Shown here: positions 1 to 13,180 of the stretch, piece after piece
Numbering within the stretch: the stretch's first letter is position 1
How the letters are laid out: the number at the start of each line of letters is the position of its first letter
DNA from: Rostrohypoxylon terebratum
Taxonomy: Eukaryota > Ascomycota > Sordariomycetes > Xylariales > Hypoxylaceae
DNA: 64,000 nucleotides
Direction: 5' to 3'
Assembly (NCBI GenBank): GCA_022497145.1
Contig: MU385935.1
Location: 62,001 to 126,000 of the forward strand
Made by a program: the position numbers and the translations under genes
The notes under the pieces: model-generated
What the model was told of the DNA's origin: nothing
Seen by the model: the letters and a program-made list of their open reading frames with translations, nothing else
The model's database searches: none

Positions 1-882
1 AATCGTGGACAATGTACTAGCGATTCGTCGGGGACTGACTAAGGATGATAATTGATTATCATGCTATCATGCTACATCTAGGGTTGAAGAATACAAAATG
101 AAAAAAAAAACGAGGTTCCTATGAAATAGTAATAAAATTCGCAGAGCATGTGATGAATTATTATTGTACCGTTTGCTCGGCATTATAGTGCCGTAGTGCC
201 ACAGTGCCCTATGGCGCTACCTATCACCTAAAATCGTGATTTCCCCGTATTATTAGCGGAAATTTATGATCGGAGCTCCGACTGTGACGACATTTGAGGG
301 CTGCCTGAAACCGATAATACCGATAACACTGTATCGGTGGTTGAGCAAATTGTTGAACAATTTATGCATCTAAACCAATCCGGCGGCAGACTTTCGCCGA
401 AGACCGGCCGGTTTAGTAAGGACAGCCATTTGCGCAACTTGCAACTTGCACCTGCCGGTCATCACATCACCAGAGGCAAAAGGCAAAAGAATCAAACTTC
501 ATTTTTGCAGATTCGCCTCAATCCCACTTTTCCACCAATTCCACCAATTTCACTTCTAAACGGTTCTAGTTATTACTATTACCAACACCTGAGGTTTTAA
601 CCATTAGCCTTAGGAGAATGCCTCCTCTTCTTTAGTTGCCAATCAGAAGCTACCCGCTCTTCCTTTTTTTTTCCCCTTACATCCATAGTAGAATTCATTT
701 CTATTTCCGATTTCCGAATTGGTTGGTGGTGGTCTCCGGTCTTTTCTGTACTCTGTATCCATTCTCCAATATCTTCGCTGCCATCGCGCATACTTCTTAT
801 AATTTTGAAACTTTGTTGGAAGAAGATAAGATCGTCCCATATCGGCTGACTGGGCCATCTGCGTGCGCCGAGTCAAGTCGCC
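1..882. other. Left-edge intergenic DNA and 5' leader of the i-AAA protease gene
   Basis: No convincing gene is visible. The left part is AT-rich and contains a run of near-repeats of the word GTGCC at about 190-207. From about 500 to 840 the + strand becomes rich in T and C, as is usual for fungal promoters and leaders. The short open frames here have no recognisable domain and overlap on both strands, so I treat them as chance. The leader ends immediately before the ATG at 883, in the context GTCGCCATGG, which is a good start context. Confidence 0.6.
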
Positions 883-3458
883 ATGGCGTTCCAAACGTCA
901 GCTCTCCCGAGCATCGCGGCGGCGACAACGGAGCTGTGGCCATCAATTGTGAATACCGTGATGATTCCATTCCGAGCTCCATCGCTGTCGCCGCTGATTC
1001 CGAATGCGCTTCGAACCAAGAAAGTCGAACCGAGCCCTCAACCGACGAATGCGAATGTACAAACTCAAGTCTCTTCCGGTTTGCCCAAATTCGAGCTTCC
1101 CGAGTTTCTTCGGGATGCTCGAGTTGACGCTCATCTCCTACCAGTTATGTCTATAAAGAACATCCCCACTCCGTTCGATATCCGTTCGACGATTTCGCCG
1201 ATGCAACGTGTTACTGTTCCTGCATACAACCCAATGCTAGCTCGCTTTTTACCGCAATATGTACCGCTCCGATCTATGTCTACCGCCGCCGCTCTACGTC
1301 CGTTCTCGAACCCGCTCATAAAGATGAATATGAACATGCCTCAACGAAGGTCTTTTCAAACTGGCGGATTGTCTCGGAACCTGCTCGCTCATATGGAGGA
1401 ATCTGCTAACAGAAACCCCACCAGCGCTACCGCTCAGAATGCGTTCTATCAGGCCCTCTTGAAGGCGAACATGCCAGCTATAATCATCGAGAGATATCAG
1501 TCCGGGCGATTTGCAGCAAATCCCGCGGCAACCGAAGCGTATCACAAGGCACTTAGCATGTTAACACCTTCTGGTGGTCAGGGTATGCGCGATGAGGATA
1601 TCAGCCAAACCGTGAAGAACCTGCCTGGAGATCTGACACCTACTCAAGTCCAAGCTGTAACTCAGGCTCTAGCTGCCCGATCCCGCGGTGGAAATCTAGC
1701 GGTTGCCAAAGGTGGCCAAGCGACTGGCGGAAAGGATGGTCCTCTTCACGTTGTCGTTGACGAGACACTTGGTGGCAGCGTCTTCCGTTGGGTTAAATTT
1801 CTCTTGTGGTTCTGTCTATTTACCTACCTAAGCTTGGTTGTCGTGACTATGCTTATTGAGGGCTTAAGTGTTCTCAAGCGACCTGGAGGCAAAGTGGAAA
1901 GCGAAGTCAAGGCCGAGCACCAGAAGACTCGATTCTCAGACGTCCATGGTGCTGACGAAGCTAAGGAAGAATTGCAGGAGATGGTCGAATTCCTACGCAA
2001 CCCCGACAAGTTCTCCCAGCTTGGTGGCAAATTGCCCAAAGGTATTCTGCTAGTTGGCCCTCCTGGTACCGGAAAGACTCTTCTTGCTAGGGCTGTCGCC
2101 GGTGAAGCTGGTGTTCCGTTCTTCTACATGTCTGGCAGTGAATTCGATGAAGTCTATGTCGGTGTTGGCGCCAAACGAGTGAGGGATCTTTTCGCCGCTG
2201 CTAAGGCCAAATCGCCCGCCATCGTCTTCATCGACGAACTTGATGCCATCGGAGGACGTCGTAACGCGCGTGACGCCGCATACGTCAAGCAGACCTTGAA
2301 CCAACTTCTTACTGAGCTCGACGGATTTGATCAGACCAGCAGTGTTATTATCATCGGTGCTACGAACTTTCCCGAGATGCTCGACAAAGCTCTTACGCGG
2401 CCTGGTCGATTTGATCGTCATGTCACCGTGGATCTACCTGATGTGCGCGGCCGTCTTGCCATTCTAAAGCATCACGCCAAGAAAATAAAGGCCGGTACGG
2501 ACGTCGATCTACAAGCTATTGCCTTAGGTACTTCTGGCCTTTCCGGAGCCGAGCTAGAAAACATTGTCAACCAAGCTGCAGTTCACGCTAGCAAGGTTAA
2601 GGCTTCCGTAGTCAGGAAGGAGGATTTCGATTGGGCCAAGGACAGAGTTATAATGGGAGCTGAACGAAGGACAATGGTCATCAGCGCTGAAGAGAAGGAG
2701 ATGACAGCTTACCACGAAGCTGGTCACGCACTTGTCAGTCTCCTGACCAAGGGTTCTGGTTCAAGCCTGTACAAAGTTACCGTTCTTCCCCGTGCCCATT
2801 CGCTAGGTCATACCGCCGCTCTTCCAGAGATGGATAAGTATTCGTACACCATCAGCAACTATCTAGCTCGCATCGACATGTGTCTAGGAGGTAAACTCGC
2901 GGAAGAAATTGTCTACGGGGTCAACTCGGTCACTAGTGGCGCTTCATCGGTAAGGTTCCTTGTTACATCGTTCTTTATACTTCAGAAAGTACTGACATAT
3001 TATTTAAGGATCTCAAAATGGCTACCGCCGTCGCTTTCGATATGGTTGCAAGCTTAGGAATGTCTTCTAAACTTGGAAACATGGAGTATAGGAGCCGGTA
3101 CGACACCCTAAGCAGCGAGACCAAGGCCCAAGTCGAATCCGAAGTCCAACGTACTCTCAACGAGGCTTACGAGCGCGCACGCAAACTCTTGACCGATCAC
3201 CGTAAGGAGCTTGACCTATTGGCCAAGGCTCTTGTCGAATATGAGACACTAAGCAAAGAGGAAGTCGAGAAGGTTATCCGCGGAGAAAAGCTAACCGATC
3301 GCATTGCTGTCCCCAAGGGTCCCATGACTGTCCCGTCATCTGCCAAACCTCCGGCCCCGGGGGAGTTGGCGCCTATTCCCGGAACAGGGGGGGATAGCGG
3401 ACGCCCTCCACCACCGGTGCCTCCAGCACCTGGTGGGCTTGCCCCGAAGAGTGAATAA
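883..3458 (+). CDS. yme1: Mitochondrial i-AAA protease (Yme1/FtsH family), 838 aa, two exons
   Basis: ATP-dependent zinc metalloprotease of the inner mitochondrial membrane facing the intermembrane space, where it degrades unassembled or damaged proteins. Exons are 883-2949 and 3009-3458. The 59-nt intron (GTAAGG...TTTAAG, branch TACTGAC) falls between codons and removal gives an uninterrupted 838-residue frame. The first 150 or so residues are basic and rich in Ser/Ala/Pro, as expected of a presequence. One hydrophobic segment lies at about 303-328. The AAA module has Walker A GPPGTGKT near residue 392, the i-AAA pore motif YVGVGAKRVRDLF, Walker B IVFIDELDAIGG near 447, and arginine fingers in RPGRFDR. 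The protease has the zinc motif HEAGH near 611 and a third-ligand region GGKLAEEIVYG. The single transmembrane segment and the pore motif favour i-AAA over m-AAA. The Pro-rich C-terminus is longer than in yeast. Intact and probably functional. Confidence 0.95.
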
Positions 3459-4140
3459 TTAATCTAGCCATTGTGAATGGACATGATTATATAGTAATGC
3501 CATTTTACTTGGGGGCCTGTTAAGAAGAACTAGAGGCGAGGGGAATTGAGGGTTTGTCTGCTTCTAAGCATGCATGACGCTAGGATTAGAATTGCGTTAG
3601 GCAGTTTACCACACACACATGGTAAACATCTCAATCACCATACCGATTAAAAGGAGATCGAAAAGGGTGAGAAGGCATATGGGATGTTGATTACCCAGGT
3701 ATCTACGTGGGACGAAGGTGGGACCCGCAGAAGCAGACAGTGCCCTACATGGCATCATGGTCGCCTCTACTTTGCAGCTACCGTTCCTCCTCCTGTCACT
3801 TCTCTGCTGCTGGATTATGGGAGGTCCGCTAGTAGTAGATAATCTACTTTACTTGTGTATGTGTCATAGGGGCGCTCCTATGTTTAAAAATGAAAAGCAT
3901 ATACCAATTGTAACGTTAGGGAGATTTTAAAACGTAGAACGGTCGTAGGACTCGCGTTTTTGGCGGGCTGGGGCTTTGGAAAAGAGATTCTCGTCTTTAA
4001 TTTGGGGATTTTATGATGATGTGCTTGTGTGAGATTACAAGTGATGATGGGGATGATGAGTTGTGGTGAGTTGTGGTGTTTGATGTAAGCCAAGGTCAGG
4101 AAGTAAGGTTGGTTGGTTGTTCCTTGCCTTTGTATGATGC

Positions 4141-4155
4141 GGTGGTGGTGGTGGT
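4141..4155. repeat. (GGT)5 microsatellite
   Basis: Five consecutive GGT units lie downstream of the protease gene, in a stretch already rich in GTGATG and GTTGG words. No coding frame supports a polyglycine or polyvaline tract here. Confidence 0.8.
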
Positions 4156-5537
4156 GATATTAGTCCACCTATCGTAAGTGTAATCTATTCAGGTCGACAA
4201 AATGAAGTTTAAGTTGAACATCTATTAGGTCCTTACTTTCTTTCTATTTTCCAAAGGCAGAGTAAGTGATTGAACAATTATAAAAGTTACACTTACAAAC
4301 AACAATCACCTTGAAGGCTTGCTACTACTATCGTTGCCCTGAACAAGCAGTTCTAACGTAGCTTCAAAAAGAACAGCTAGAGTGTTTCTAAAAAGAGCTT
4401 TACTCTGAGTTCACAAATAGTATGAGCTATTCAGCCCATGATAGGAGATGAATAAAAAAAAGCAACTCTTTTAGGCTTCTACGCATAAGAATGTACTCAC
4501 ATGATCATCGTCTCTTCAACAAAAGCTTTCTTGATGTCAAACAGAGATTACATTTAGGCCGAAAAGTAAAGCTCATCAAGTATGATAACCAGAAATTTGA
4601 ATTTGATCCACCTAAGAGACATCAAGGGACTTTAGTTACAATATTTCTGGTTTCCAAGGTTCAATAAGTTTTTAGGGGTTTCGGGCCACAACAAATCAGT
4701 ATATAGCAATCCAGTTCCAATACGTAAACTCAAGCTGCCAAAGAATTCTTTGGAATTTTGTTTTTCCCTACCTCCTCCAGTTTCGTAGGTATCTGTGTGG
4801 TACTATATCGCCGACAAATAGGTTGAATAAACGCCTAAGCATTTACTAGGGCCATTACTAGTTACTGGGTAGGTAAGTAAAAAGACAGATGCCTTACTAC
4901 ACTCCTTGTAATCGCCCCATACCTTTCTTGTACTTTCAGCGCTAGTAAAAAGACCAAAAAAATTTTTCAACATACAACACTGGGTATTCGCTGGTCGTCA
5001 CCGACCCAACTACTAATTCAGCGGTATCTGGTTTATCTAAGGGAGAGCGGACGGGATCCCGAGTTCTCCAGATCCTATGGTCGTATGTATTCGACTAACC
5101 TACTAATTTGATACATAAAGCTTGCTAGCGAGCAGCCCCTTTACCGATCCGTATTCTGAGTTGTCCAGATTCGTGAACTGTGATTAGATAGGAAAAGAGC
5201 TAGTCGTAAGGAGTAAGGAGACTACCTGATAGGTAACGACTCAGCATAATAGCCTCATATTAATGACTGGGAAGACAGATAAGCTGGGAATAGCGCGGAT
5301 TTCGCATTCTCTCTTTTGGGTCCATGACAACAAGCTTTGAGATACCGAGATTGTTGAAAGTTCAGGATCGACTTGTCTAACTAGAGGGAAATGACCATGT
5401 TCAAGACTAATATGAGTTTCACTATCTTCCATTATGCTTCGTCGACCAGAAGAGAAAGCCTACGATGGCGCATGCATGACCCCTGGCAATAGGACTTGAG
5501 CACTAGGTTAGTGAGGCAACTTACGCCCCTCTTAGCG

Positions 5538-5555
5538 TATATCGACGTCGATATA
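5538..5555. repeat. 18-bp perfect palindrome centred on GACGTC
   Basis: The sequence TATATCGACGTCGATATA is identical to its reverse complement. The core CGACGTCG resembles half of a bZIP (ATF/CRE-like) site but lacks the canonical flanking T and A. No gene start lies near, so a regulatory role is only a possibility. Confidence 0.75.
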
Positions 5556-8500
5556 ATTAGGTAAGTAAGCAACGTCCATCCGATTCAAGCCGGCGCTTTG
5601 TCGCTACCAACGTTGGATATCTCGGGAAATACCTATAGCAGTATGAGCAAGGTTAAGAACGAGGCTTATTTCTGAATTCCAGGCATTGTGTTCCTAGTCA
5701 GGCTTAAGCGTTTATGGTCACGAAGCACCGGTTGGCCTCCTTGAAAGGTCAGTGCGGGATTGATACTCTGTCATCTTGCAACGACTACTGGCCTCTCCCA
5801 ACATCGGTCAACCGTCGGAACTCAGGGAATGAGATAGAAATACGGTTTTTGCCATTGTGGATCATGTTTCGTGAGAATGTCTATCATAGCTCACGGACAG
5901 ATATGGTAGTTACGAGTCTTTTTCTAGATGGCCATTTCTAGAGCTACCTAGGTAGGCGTCGCCTACTGTTTTGCCAAAGCTGGCCCCTTGTCTAAGGAAA
6001 TGCTATTATACCTTGTTCTCTGGTGCTGCTTGGTACGAAGTCAATTCCAACCGCATATCCCCGAAGGTTTCCAAGTGATCGCCGATGCCTCATATCAAGT
6101 CTTACGCCAGCGTCATTGCGTTAAATCCTATCTAGGCGACATTTCCTCTATGAGCACGGCTTCCGATATCACGTCAGGAGATAGTAACAGTTCAGGGCGC
6201 CCGATGAGGTCAGGGGTAAAGGTGTTGGTAGCGAACCTTTGAATTCGATTATGACCTTGTCTCTTAACGAGATATTGTTATTGATTACTTTCATGCTTCC
6301 TCAAGGTTGATCTATGCTGTACTTTTGACCGTTTGATACGCGGCTGAATTTGTAACTTTTGCATATCCCGATACCTTGGACCTGGAATGAATGTCGGCTT
6401 TTTGTTCCCGAAACCATTCCGCCTCGTAGGTTCAGCCGCGAGCTGATGAGTTGCTTTGAAAGGAATGTCAGGGCCAGTCTGTCGGTATCAGTAAGGGAGA
6501 AGTTCACGACGGGTGCCTCGGTGGATTTGACGCCCTTGCGTTTTTTACTTACTTTTGCATATCTAATTGTACGACTAGAAACGTTACCTTGAGAGCTTCT
6601 AGAAAGAATCTATAGTTCCTTCGTGAAAAGTAACGCATATGTTCTAATTGATTTGAATCATGCAATTAATATATCACATATGAGGCGTTTATGTTGGCGC
6701 AGTACTCGACATAAGAGTTAGTCAGCTGGGACGAACATCAATATTATTCTAACATTGGAAACCAGCCTAGAAGCCTACTAAGGAAATAAGCAGTTCTAAC
6801 GTCCCGGAATAGAAATTTTCTTCGGTCCCGGCAGATTTCCGTTGATGCGGTGAACGCGCTTGAACAAACCGATAGAACTACTTACCTACCTAGATTCACA
6901 AGCACGTCCTTAGCTTTCTTCACGATTTTTAGGGGGGAAATAGTCTGGAGAATGGTAGGACATAGAAATGTTTGCTGCGTTGGGTGCCTATCAGCGGCGA
7001 GTTACGCGTCTAAATATGGACCAGCATAGCAGTGCAGATGTCTCAGTTTATTAAGGTAGTCTTAGAGTATATCTTAATAATACTATGATATCTAAGCGTT
7101 GTCCACGTGTGTTTTATCTACCGACATAGGATCGTCATTCGTTGATACAAGCTTCTGCTTCTCCTATGACGAGCCGCACTAGAATCTACATGTATGCCAC
7201 CCTCTCTTTTGAACCACTAACCGAGGCAATCTTGATCCCTTTCCCCGGCATGGGTTCGAACACTGCTGCATGGGATAGTGGCGTCGGCTGAGAAGTGGCT
7301 TGCAGGACGGCACGTACAAGAGGTTACACGGCGTTTCGGAATTTTCCCACCCGTGATATGCACTGGAACGGTTCCGACATATGATCTGATCGGTGGGCTA
7401 CCGGTCTGCAATTATCGTAAGGTTTTCGGGTTCGACAAAGATCGTATCGATGTGATATCGGCTCCGACGGGCATAGGGGTTGCAACAAAACTGCCGAGAG
7501 GTGACCGGGTAGCTGGGTTAGATCTCGAGGCAATACCCACGCATCGTATTCACTTGTTTGCAAGTCGTAGCTAGGTGGTACAGATCATGCATGACGAATC
7601 CTTTACATGATTTTTTAGCATCACCACCATTCAGTGAATTTGCTTTACAAACAGACGGCAAGGTAATGGATATGGCACCAATGTAGATGATAACTAATCA
7701 TGCCATCTTAACATTCAGGGCTTGATTGCCTCCTTCGGTGCCGAATCGCTTCGACAGGCAACGACGGAGTAGGCAGGTAGGGAGGGAGACTTAGTATTCT
7801 GCATAGCAAGAGTCTAGTGTATCCGACACATCATTCGCGATCGTCTATACTCCGATATTGATCTAGATGATACCGACAGCGTGGTAAGCTAATGGTCAAG
7901 TCGACCAGAATTCTATGCACAAATTTAGCCTCATTCTCAAGTCGACGAACACCTTCGCAGCGGATAATTCCTCACTTACTCCAACGAGCCGAGATACCCC
8001 ATCAGAAGCTCTTCATGTAGGTAGGTACAGCGTGGCTAGTTCCAAGAGATGCGCCAACTCCGCCAGCATGTGGTCTAATTATGCTGAGGTAGGCTAAATC
8101 GTATGACGCTGTCTCACTGCAAGATCCCATACCCAGTGCTCTGGGACTCGATGAAGCCTGCAGTCGTGGCAAGCAACTTTCGGTCGACTTGGTATTTTGA
8201 GAGAAAGGGCGGCTCGTAGGTTCGTCTTCGAGATCCGATCAGACAAGACGGATGCCAGGAGGTTTTTTTTGGAGGGATCAAACGCATTTCTCGAATTCAA
8301 GATTCGAGAAGATGAAAATTCTCTCTTAGGAGTATCGCACTCCTTTCGAAGGTTTCCTATTAATCGCACTCTTACTGGTTAATGATGACTTCAGGGCATA
8401 TAATTCGGGTAGGGCTCTTACCAACATAGACGAGCCTCCTAGAGATTTGATCGAACGTCTTACTAGACTCTCTAAAGGCAATTTCTGGTCGCAAGACTCA

Positions 8501-10269
8501 ATCTACGTGCGCGCCCTACAGCTACCGGCACACAAATGAGAATTACACTATGCATTACTGAAAAACACCCCTTATTGTCGGGTAGAACTTTAGGATTACT
8601 TAGTAAAGCGTCAGGTACACAGATTCAACGAAAAGGAGACGTGTTGATATCTCAAACGCTTGCAATTTCTTCGGCACCCGATTTTACGGCCTTCTGAAAT
8701 CTAGACTACCTGAATCCTACGTCTGAGCACACTCGTATGCTCGGGTCTGTTGTTGCGCCTCGGTGGCTTTAGAAATTTAAGAGACTCGATACCTAGTGTT
8801 ATCATACTACAGGAAATCTAAGGCTCATAAGGGATCTTAAAAGACCAATGTACTCTGTAAACTGGTTCATAATATTCTATGCAGGCGGCCGCATTTGCGT
8901 TTCATATAGCCTACTCGCCACTGCCCAGGTGTCTGTTCGCGGTAACTCCTGGGTGTTGACTTACATATTCGTACGTGACCTACAGAATTCGAAGTCGTTA
9001 GATCCTTGGGGAGGCGGTGTGACTGGAATTTGATCAATTGATTCTGCTTGTAATATGATCGTTACCGAGCACCATAAGGGTCCCTGAAGATGGAACAGCC
9101 AAACTGAACTTTTGGGTTGGGCGATCCTTCGAGAGAAAAAGGGAAAAGGGGGACAATAAGCAGCAGACCTCGGTTTGGCGAACAGACATTCTGACGAGCA
9201 GATCCTGGGGAGGAACCCGTGCGTGCGCATCTGCACGATTGTAGCGCGGTAAGACATAGGAGATAGCGACAACACCACCTCCACTTTCTAATAGTAGTAG
9301 TGGTGAAGTCGTAGACCGCCTAATTCGTCACTTGTTGTGAGTATATTATAGTCGCTGTAGGTTGGGTTATACAGCATCCAACTGAGTGTGTGTAGGTAGC
9401 TAGTAGCTTATCGCGAATCTTCTCGTCTCTGTCACTTGACTAGACTAGACTCGTTATGATCGCGAAATGCAGCTCAGATGCTTTGATCACACTTTACATC
9501 TGATTTCGGACGCCCCCGAGGTTAGATAGAGTGGGGAGGGAACCTCTCAAAAGGGTGAGGCGATACATCATTGTTCCCCTGACTTCGGACCTGCATATGC
9601 AATCCGACGTCGGGTCTTCGCCGGGGCGCCCTGTTTTTTTCTTGAATTTCTTCGCCGGAATTGCGGAAGAATGAGCGAGGACGAGCGAAACCGGATCAAT
9701 TCTTCCTCCTTTTCTTTTCACCTTCTCCTTTTTCCTGACGGAGATAGACAATATAGATGGAAATAGGCAAGAGTAGAGAAGGGTTTCAAGAATTTCTTGC
9801 ATCGCTGAGTTACCCATTGGTGAAAAGCTTTCTCTCAGACCTGACACCGAATTGCTGCTGTTGGAACAAGCGTCTCAATTGAATGCAACACTAAAGCTAT
9901 ATCGCTTGTTCCCTATATATCCCCCGGCACCGGTAGTTAGTAGCGGAGAAAGATTTACAATACATACATGAGATTTAGTGATCGACTCTGCTACTGCGAA
10001 CTGCTGCAGTTTTCCGCGACTATCACCTTTGTCGTAACGGCTTGGCCGTCCGTACTACGTAGTCTGAACTGCAATGGTATGAGATGATATATCTCCGAAT
10101 GAGCTTAAGTGGATGGTAAAGAGGAGTGACTCCTGTGATAGGCAAGATGTTGTCGTTTCACGGTAAAAGGGGTAGATGAGATGGAAGAGTCTTCGGTGAA
10201 AAAACACGGAAATAGGATAGGTGATTCACCTTGCAGTAGCAACTTTTTCAGTCCATTGCGCAAGGCACA

Positions 10270-10406
10270 CAGGCAGAAAGACCAGAGAGAAAGTGCCCCA
10301 TGTAGTAATAGTACTGTCCTGATTGACCAATCAAGAACCGGGAGATGTACAGTGTATTACGGTACTATTGATACATGGGGCACTTTTTCTCTGGTCTTTC
10401 TGACAG
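10270..10406. repeat. Long imperfect inverted repeat (48-nt arms, 41-nt loop)
   Basis: The arm at 10270-10317 pairs with the arm at 10359-10406 with about seven mismatches and no gaps. The core GAAAGACCAGAGA / TCTCTGGTCTTTC and AAGTGCCCCATGTA / CATGGGGCACTTT are clear. The loop contains its own smaller palindrome (TGATTG-AC-CAATCA, 10320-10333). Transcribed from either strand it would fold into a long hairpin. It could be a degenerate miniature inverted-repeat element or a small-RNA-like precursor. No target-site duplication was identified with confidence. Confidence 0.8.
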
Positions 10407-13170
10407 GGAAGAGTGATAGTATGGGTATTAGTGGCCTCCCTTTTTTTTTCTCTCTAATATTCTTCTTTGGCTTCCATGTCGGCTTTTTCTCGTCATAAAA
10501 AAAGTTCCGACCCGTTGGCGGATGCACAAGTGCGTACATCCAAATCGGTAGCTTGCAGCAGAGGATCGCTTCGCACAAAAGCTTGCATGGGCCGGACATG
10601 ATGACCATGACAGAAACAGCCCTGCATAAGTCTAGTCGGAAGCGTGCCGGCGGGGAGGAAATATTATTACAAGGACGTCTCCCATATACTCCGAAGAGAG
10701 AGACTAATACCAAGTTAGTTGGTGGTTTTCGAAAACAGAGAAGGACAAGAATTTCTGAGGGGCTGGACTGGTTTAGAATCCCACTTTTCGACATCCACGC
10801 TCGACGAACTTGGAAAAGCTGCATGCAGGGAAAGAGTCCAGGGGGCTTCCCGGGCGCTGCCTCGGAAACTCTCCCCGGAAAAAAGGCGTCCCCCACTCTG
10901 ATGTACTGCAGAATGTAACGAAGATACATCTACCTAATAATATGTACCTATATCTCATCTCATTACGTATCAGGGCATTTATGTACATACATAATAGCCC
11001 TTAACAATTTTTTCTCTTCTCGCCATGTTGGTAACCCTCGGGCACGATCGACGTTTGATTTACATACGAGCGGTAGGATAAGATAATTTTACTATGGCAT
11101 GCATTAGCCTCGACGAACCTGACGCGCAACCCAAACTCATGGTAGTTGGATGACTAATAAGGCGCTATATTGTTTTACTTATAGCCAGAGATGTGCGTGA
11201 TCGCCAATAAACCAGTGGCATTCGCAACGCTGCCGTCGGTTTACGGTATCTGGAAGGCTTATTGTGGGCTCAAGTCCCGTGATTGATTCCTCATGCGTCT
11301 TTGCATGAAGGGTTCTCATGTTATCAATTATCACATTTAGATACTAGGAATATGGCCAAGTTTTGTGAGTCTTTACCTGTTACCAAGTAGTCTGGTGTGT
11401 GGTCCGGACCAACAAGTCAGCCTCGTCACCTTCATACCTAACCCGATAACATGGATGAGAATCCACAGGGACGCCATATCTGGAGTAGATCAGCGGCTGA
11501 ATCTAACCAACACCACGGTGACCAGTGACAACACAATCAGAACAACCCCTCATCGATGAAGACTCCACAACGGTCTAGCTGAATTGCTGCACCTTTTCCA
11601 TTATGAGGCGCATGCATATTCCTCCGACCGACGGCGTATATTTAAGGACGGGACTAGCGGATGTCGGCCGCGATGATGCTGGTTCGTTCGTGTTGACAGG
11701 TTGTCTACGGCGTAAGGCCATTGTTGCATAGTTCTCTGAGATAGCGTCACGTCTAGTAACATGGTGCAAGAGCGGGATGCAGAAACCTACTTCCGAGAGA
11801 ATGTTGGGGGTCATCAGGTCGTCGAGGGCGACGCCGTTCGAGATTATTCCCAGACCGCTCTAACGAATCTCGCGGTTCCTAGATCTGCCGACATGCAGCA
11901 CGAGGAAGATTAGATGTCGGTGTGGCGTCTGCCGCCGGCATGGCGCGTATTTCTCGCGGCATAGAAAAAGCAAAATTGTCAAATTATAGCGGTAAAGATG
12001 TCACTCACGTTGTTTTCCTTATGTAGGCCAAGTAGGTCATTAGGTCAGTGTGCGTAGCTCACGGACCTTGGCGTTGAGGTCGGAGATAAAACCGACTAAA
12101 GATGTCTCAGGTGTCCGGAGCGTTTAGAGCGTTTAGCTAAACGAGTTCGACAATGTTTCAGTCAACCTTGGTTGTAGATACTCTGGTTACCGAATTTGGT
12201 CTCTTTTCAGCTAGCTTCTGTTTACTATGTCTGTAGCGTAATTACTTAGCACCTTACACGCAGGTCGGGAGCTACGTAGTATTAGCTCAGAATCCAGATG
12301 CATGTGGACACGCACAATGTCTCTGTACACTATTTTCTACCCCGGTATATTGTATCCGCCCTAGAGTTACATCGCGAGATGGGTAGATGAAGCGAAGAAA
12401 CCAGCCACATGATCAAGGTATGTATGTAGGTATACATCTAACGTTACTCTGGGCGATGTTACGATACTCGAGAACAAGAAATTTTGTTTCATCTCCCAGC
12501 TGGAAACTAGAACCGAATGGGATGACGAAGATGGTGACGAAAATGTTACTTTCAAGATTTTATTCGCCATGAGCGGTAATTTATGTGACCAACACGTGGA
12601 TCAACAGATCTGCTACAAGGTCAAGATCATATGTCGTGACTTGAATACCACTCGGCAAGTTCCTTATCACCTAGTACCTTACTGCCTAGCGGGGTGCTGT
12701 TCGACGTTTATACTACTAGGTAGGTATGTACCTACGTATGTATGTAATCAATATAGTATATACATAGTAGTTAGATACCGTAGTCGTATCACGGACACTT
12801 AAAGTTATGTGGGTGTTGCCGACGGCAGGTTTTTGACGTCGGGCATTTTAAACGAGATATCCTTAGAAGGATTCGAGATCTGCATATTACCAAGCTCGCG
12901 TAGGTACCTATTTACCGCCACAAAGCAACTGGGAATAGCTACATAGAAACTTCATGAGGAACTTTGGCGAGCAGAACTTGCATACCTACTACATAGACGA
13001 CATACTACATGCATATAATATGGGTAGTGGCTCGTAACGCCTTACCCTGCTGCCATCTAAGACCCGTTATGTATGCGGTATGTATGTACGATGGGTGCGA
13101 TAGGTTCAGTAATAAGCGCGCCCGTCATGATAATGCATCTGGGTCAGCTAATGCACTCGATCTCAAACAG

Positions 13171-13180
13171 TACCTAGGTA
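13171..13180. repeat. Palindrome TACCTAGGTA
   Basis: A perfect 10-bp palindrome, one of many CCTAGG/GGTACC-type words scattered through the intergenic DNA of this window. Other examples lie at 5944-5955, 42163-42181 and 42535-42555. Confidence 0.7.

Larger units (their letters stand above)
3459..9900. other. Gene-free region, left part of a long desert
   Basis: No gene is supported. The first few hundred bases would be the 3' UTR and terminator region of the protease gene. All open frames are short, start and stop without splice-compatible partners, and show no domain I recognise. The base composition is not strongly AT-rich by eye, so this is not a classic heavily RIP-mutated block, although TpA looks frequent. 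Visible structures are five GGT units at 4141-4155, an 18-bp perfect palindrome at 5538-5555, and a 12-bp palindrome CTACCTAGGTAG at 5944-5955. Words such as GGTAGGTA recur. Confidence 0.55.

Noticed and set aside
7245..7275. GGGTTCGAACACTG, reminiscent of a tRNA T-arm
   Set aside because: The five bases on either side do not pair, and no other tRNA arms are present.
10357..10929. 190-codon open frame on the - strand, the longest in the desert
   Set aside because: It overlaps the hairpin, is mirrored by another long open frame on the + strand, and has no domain or conserved-looking motif. A stop-poor stretch is enough to explain it.
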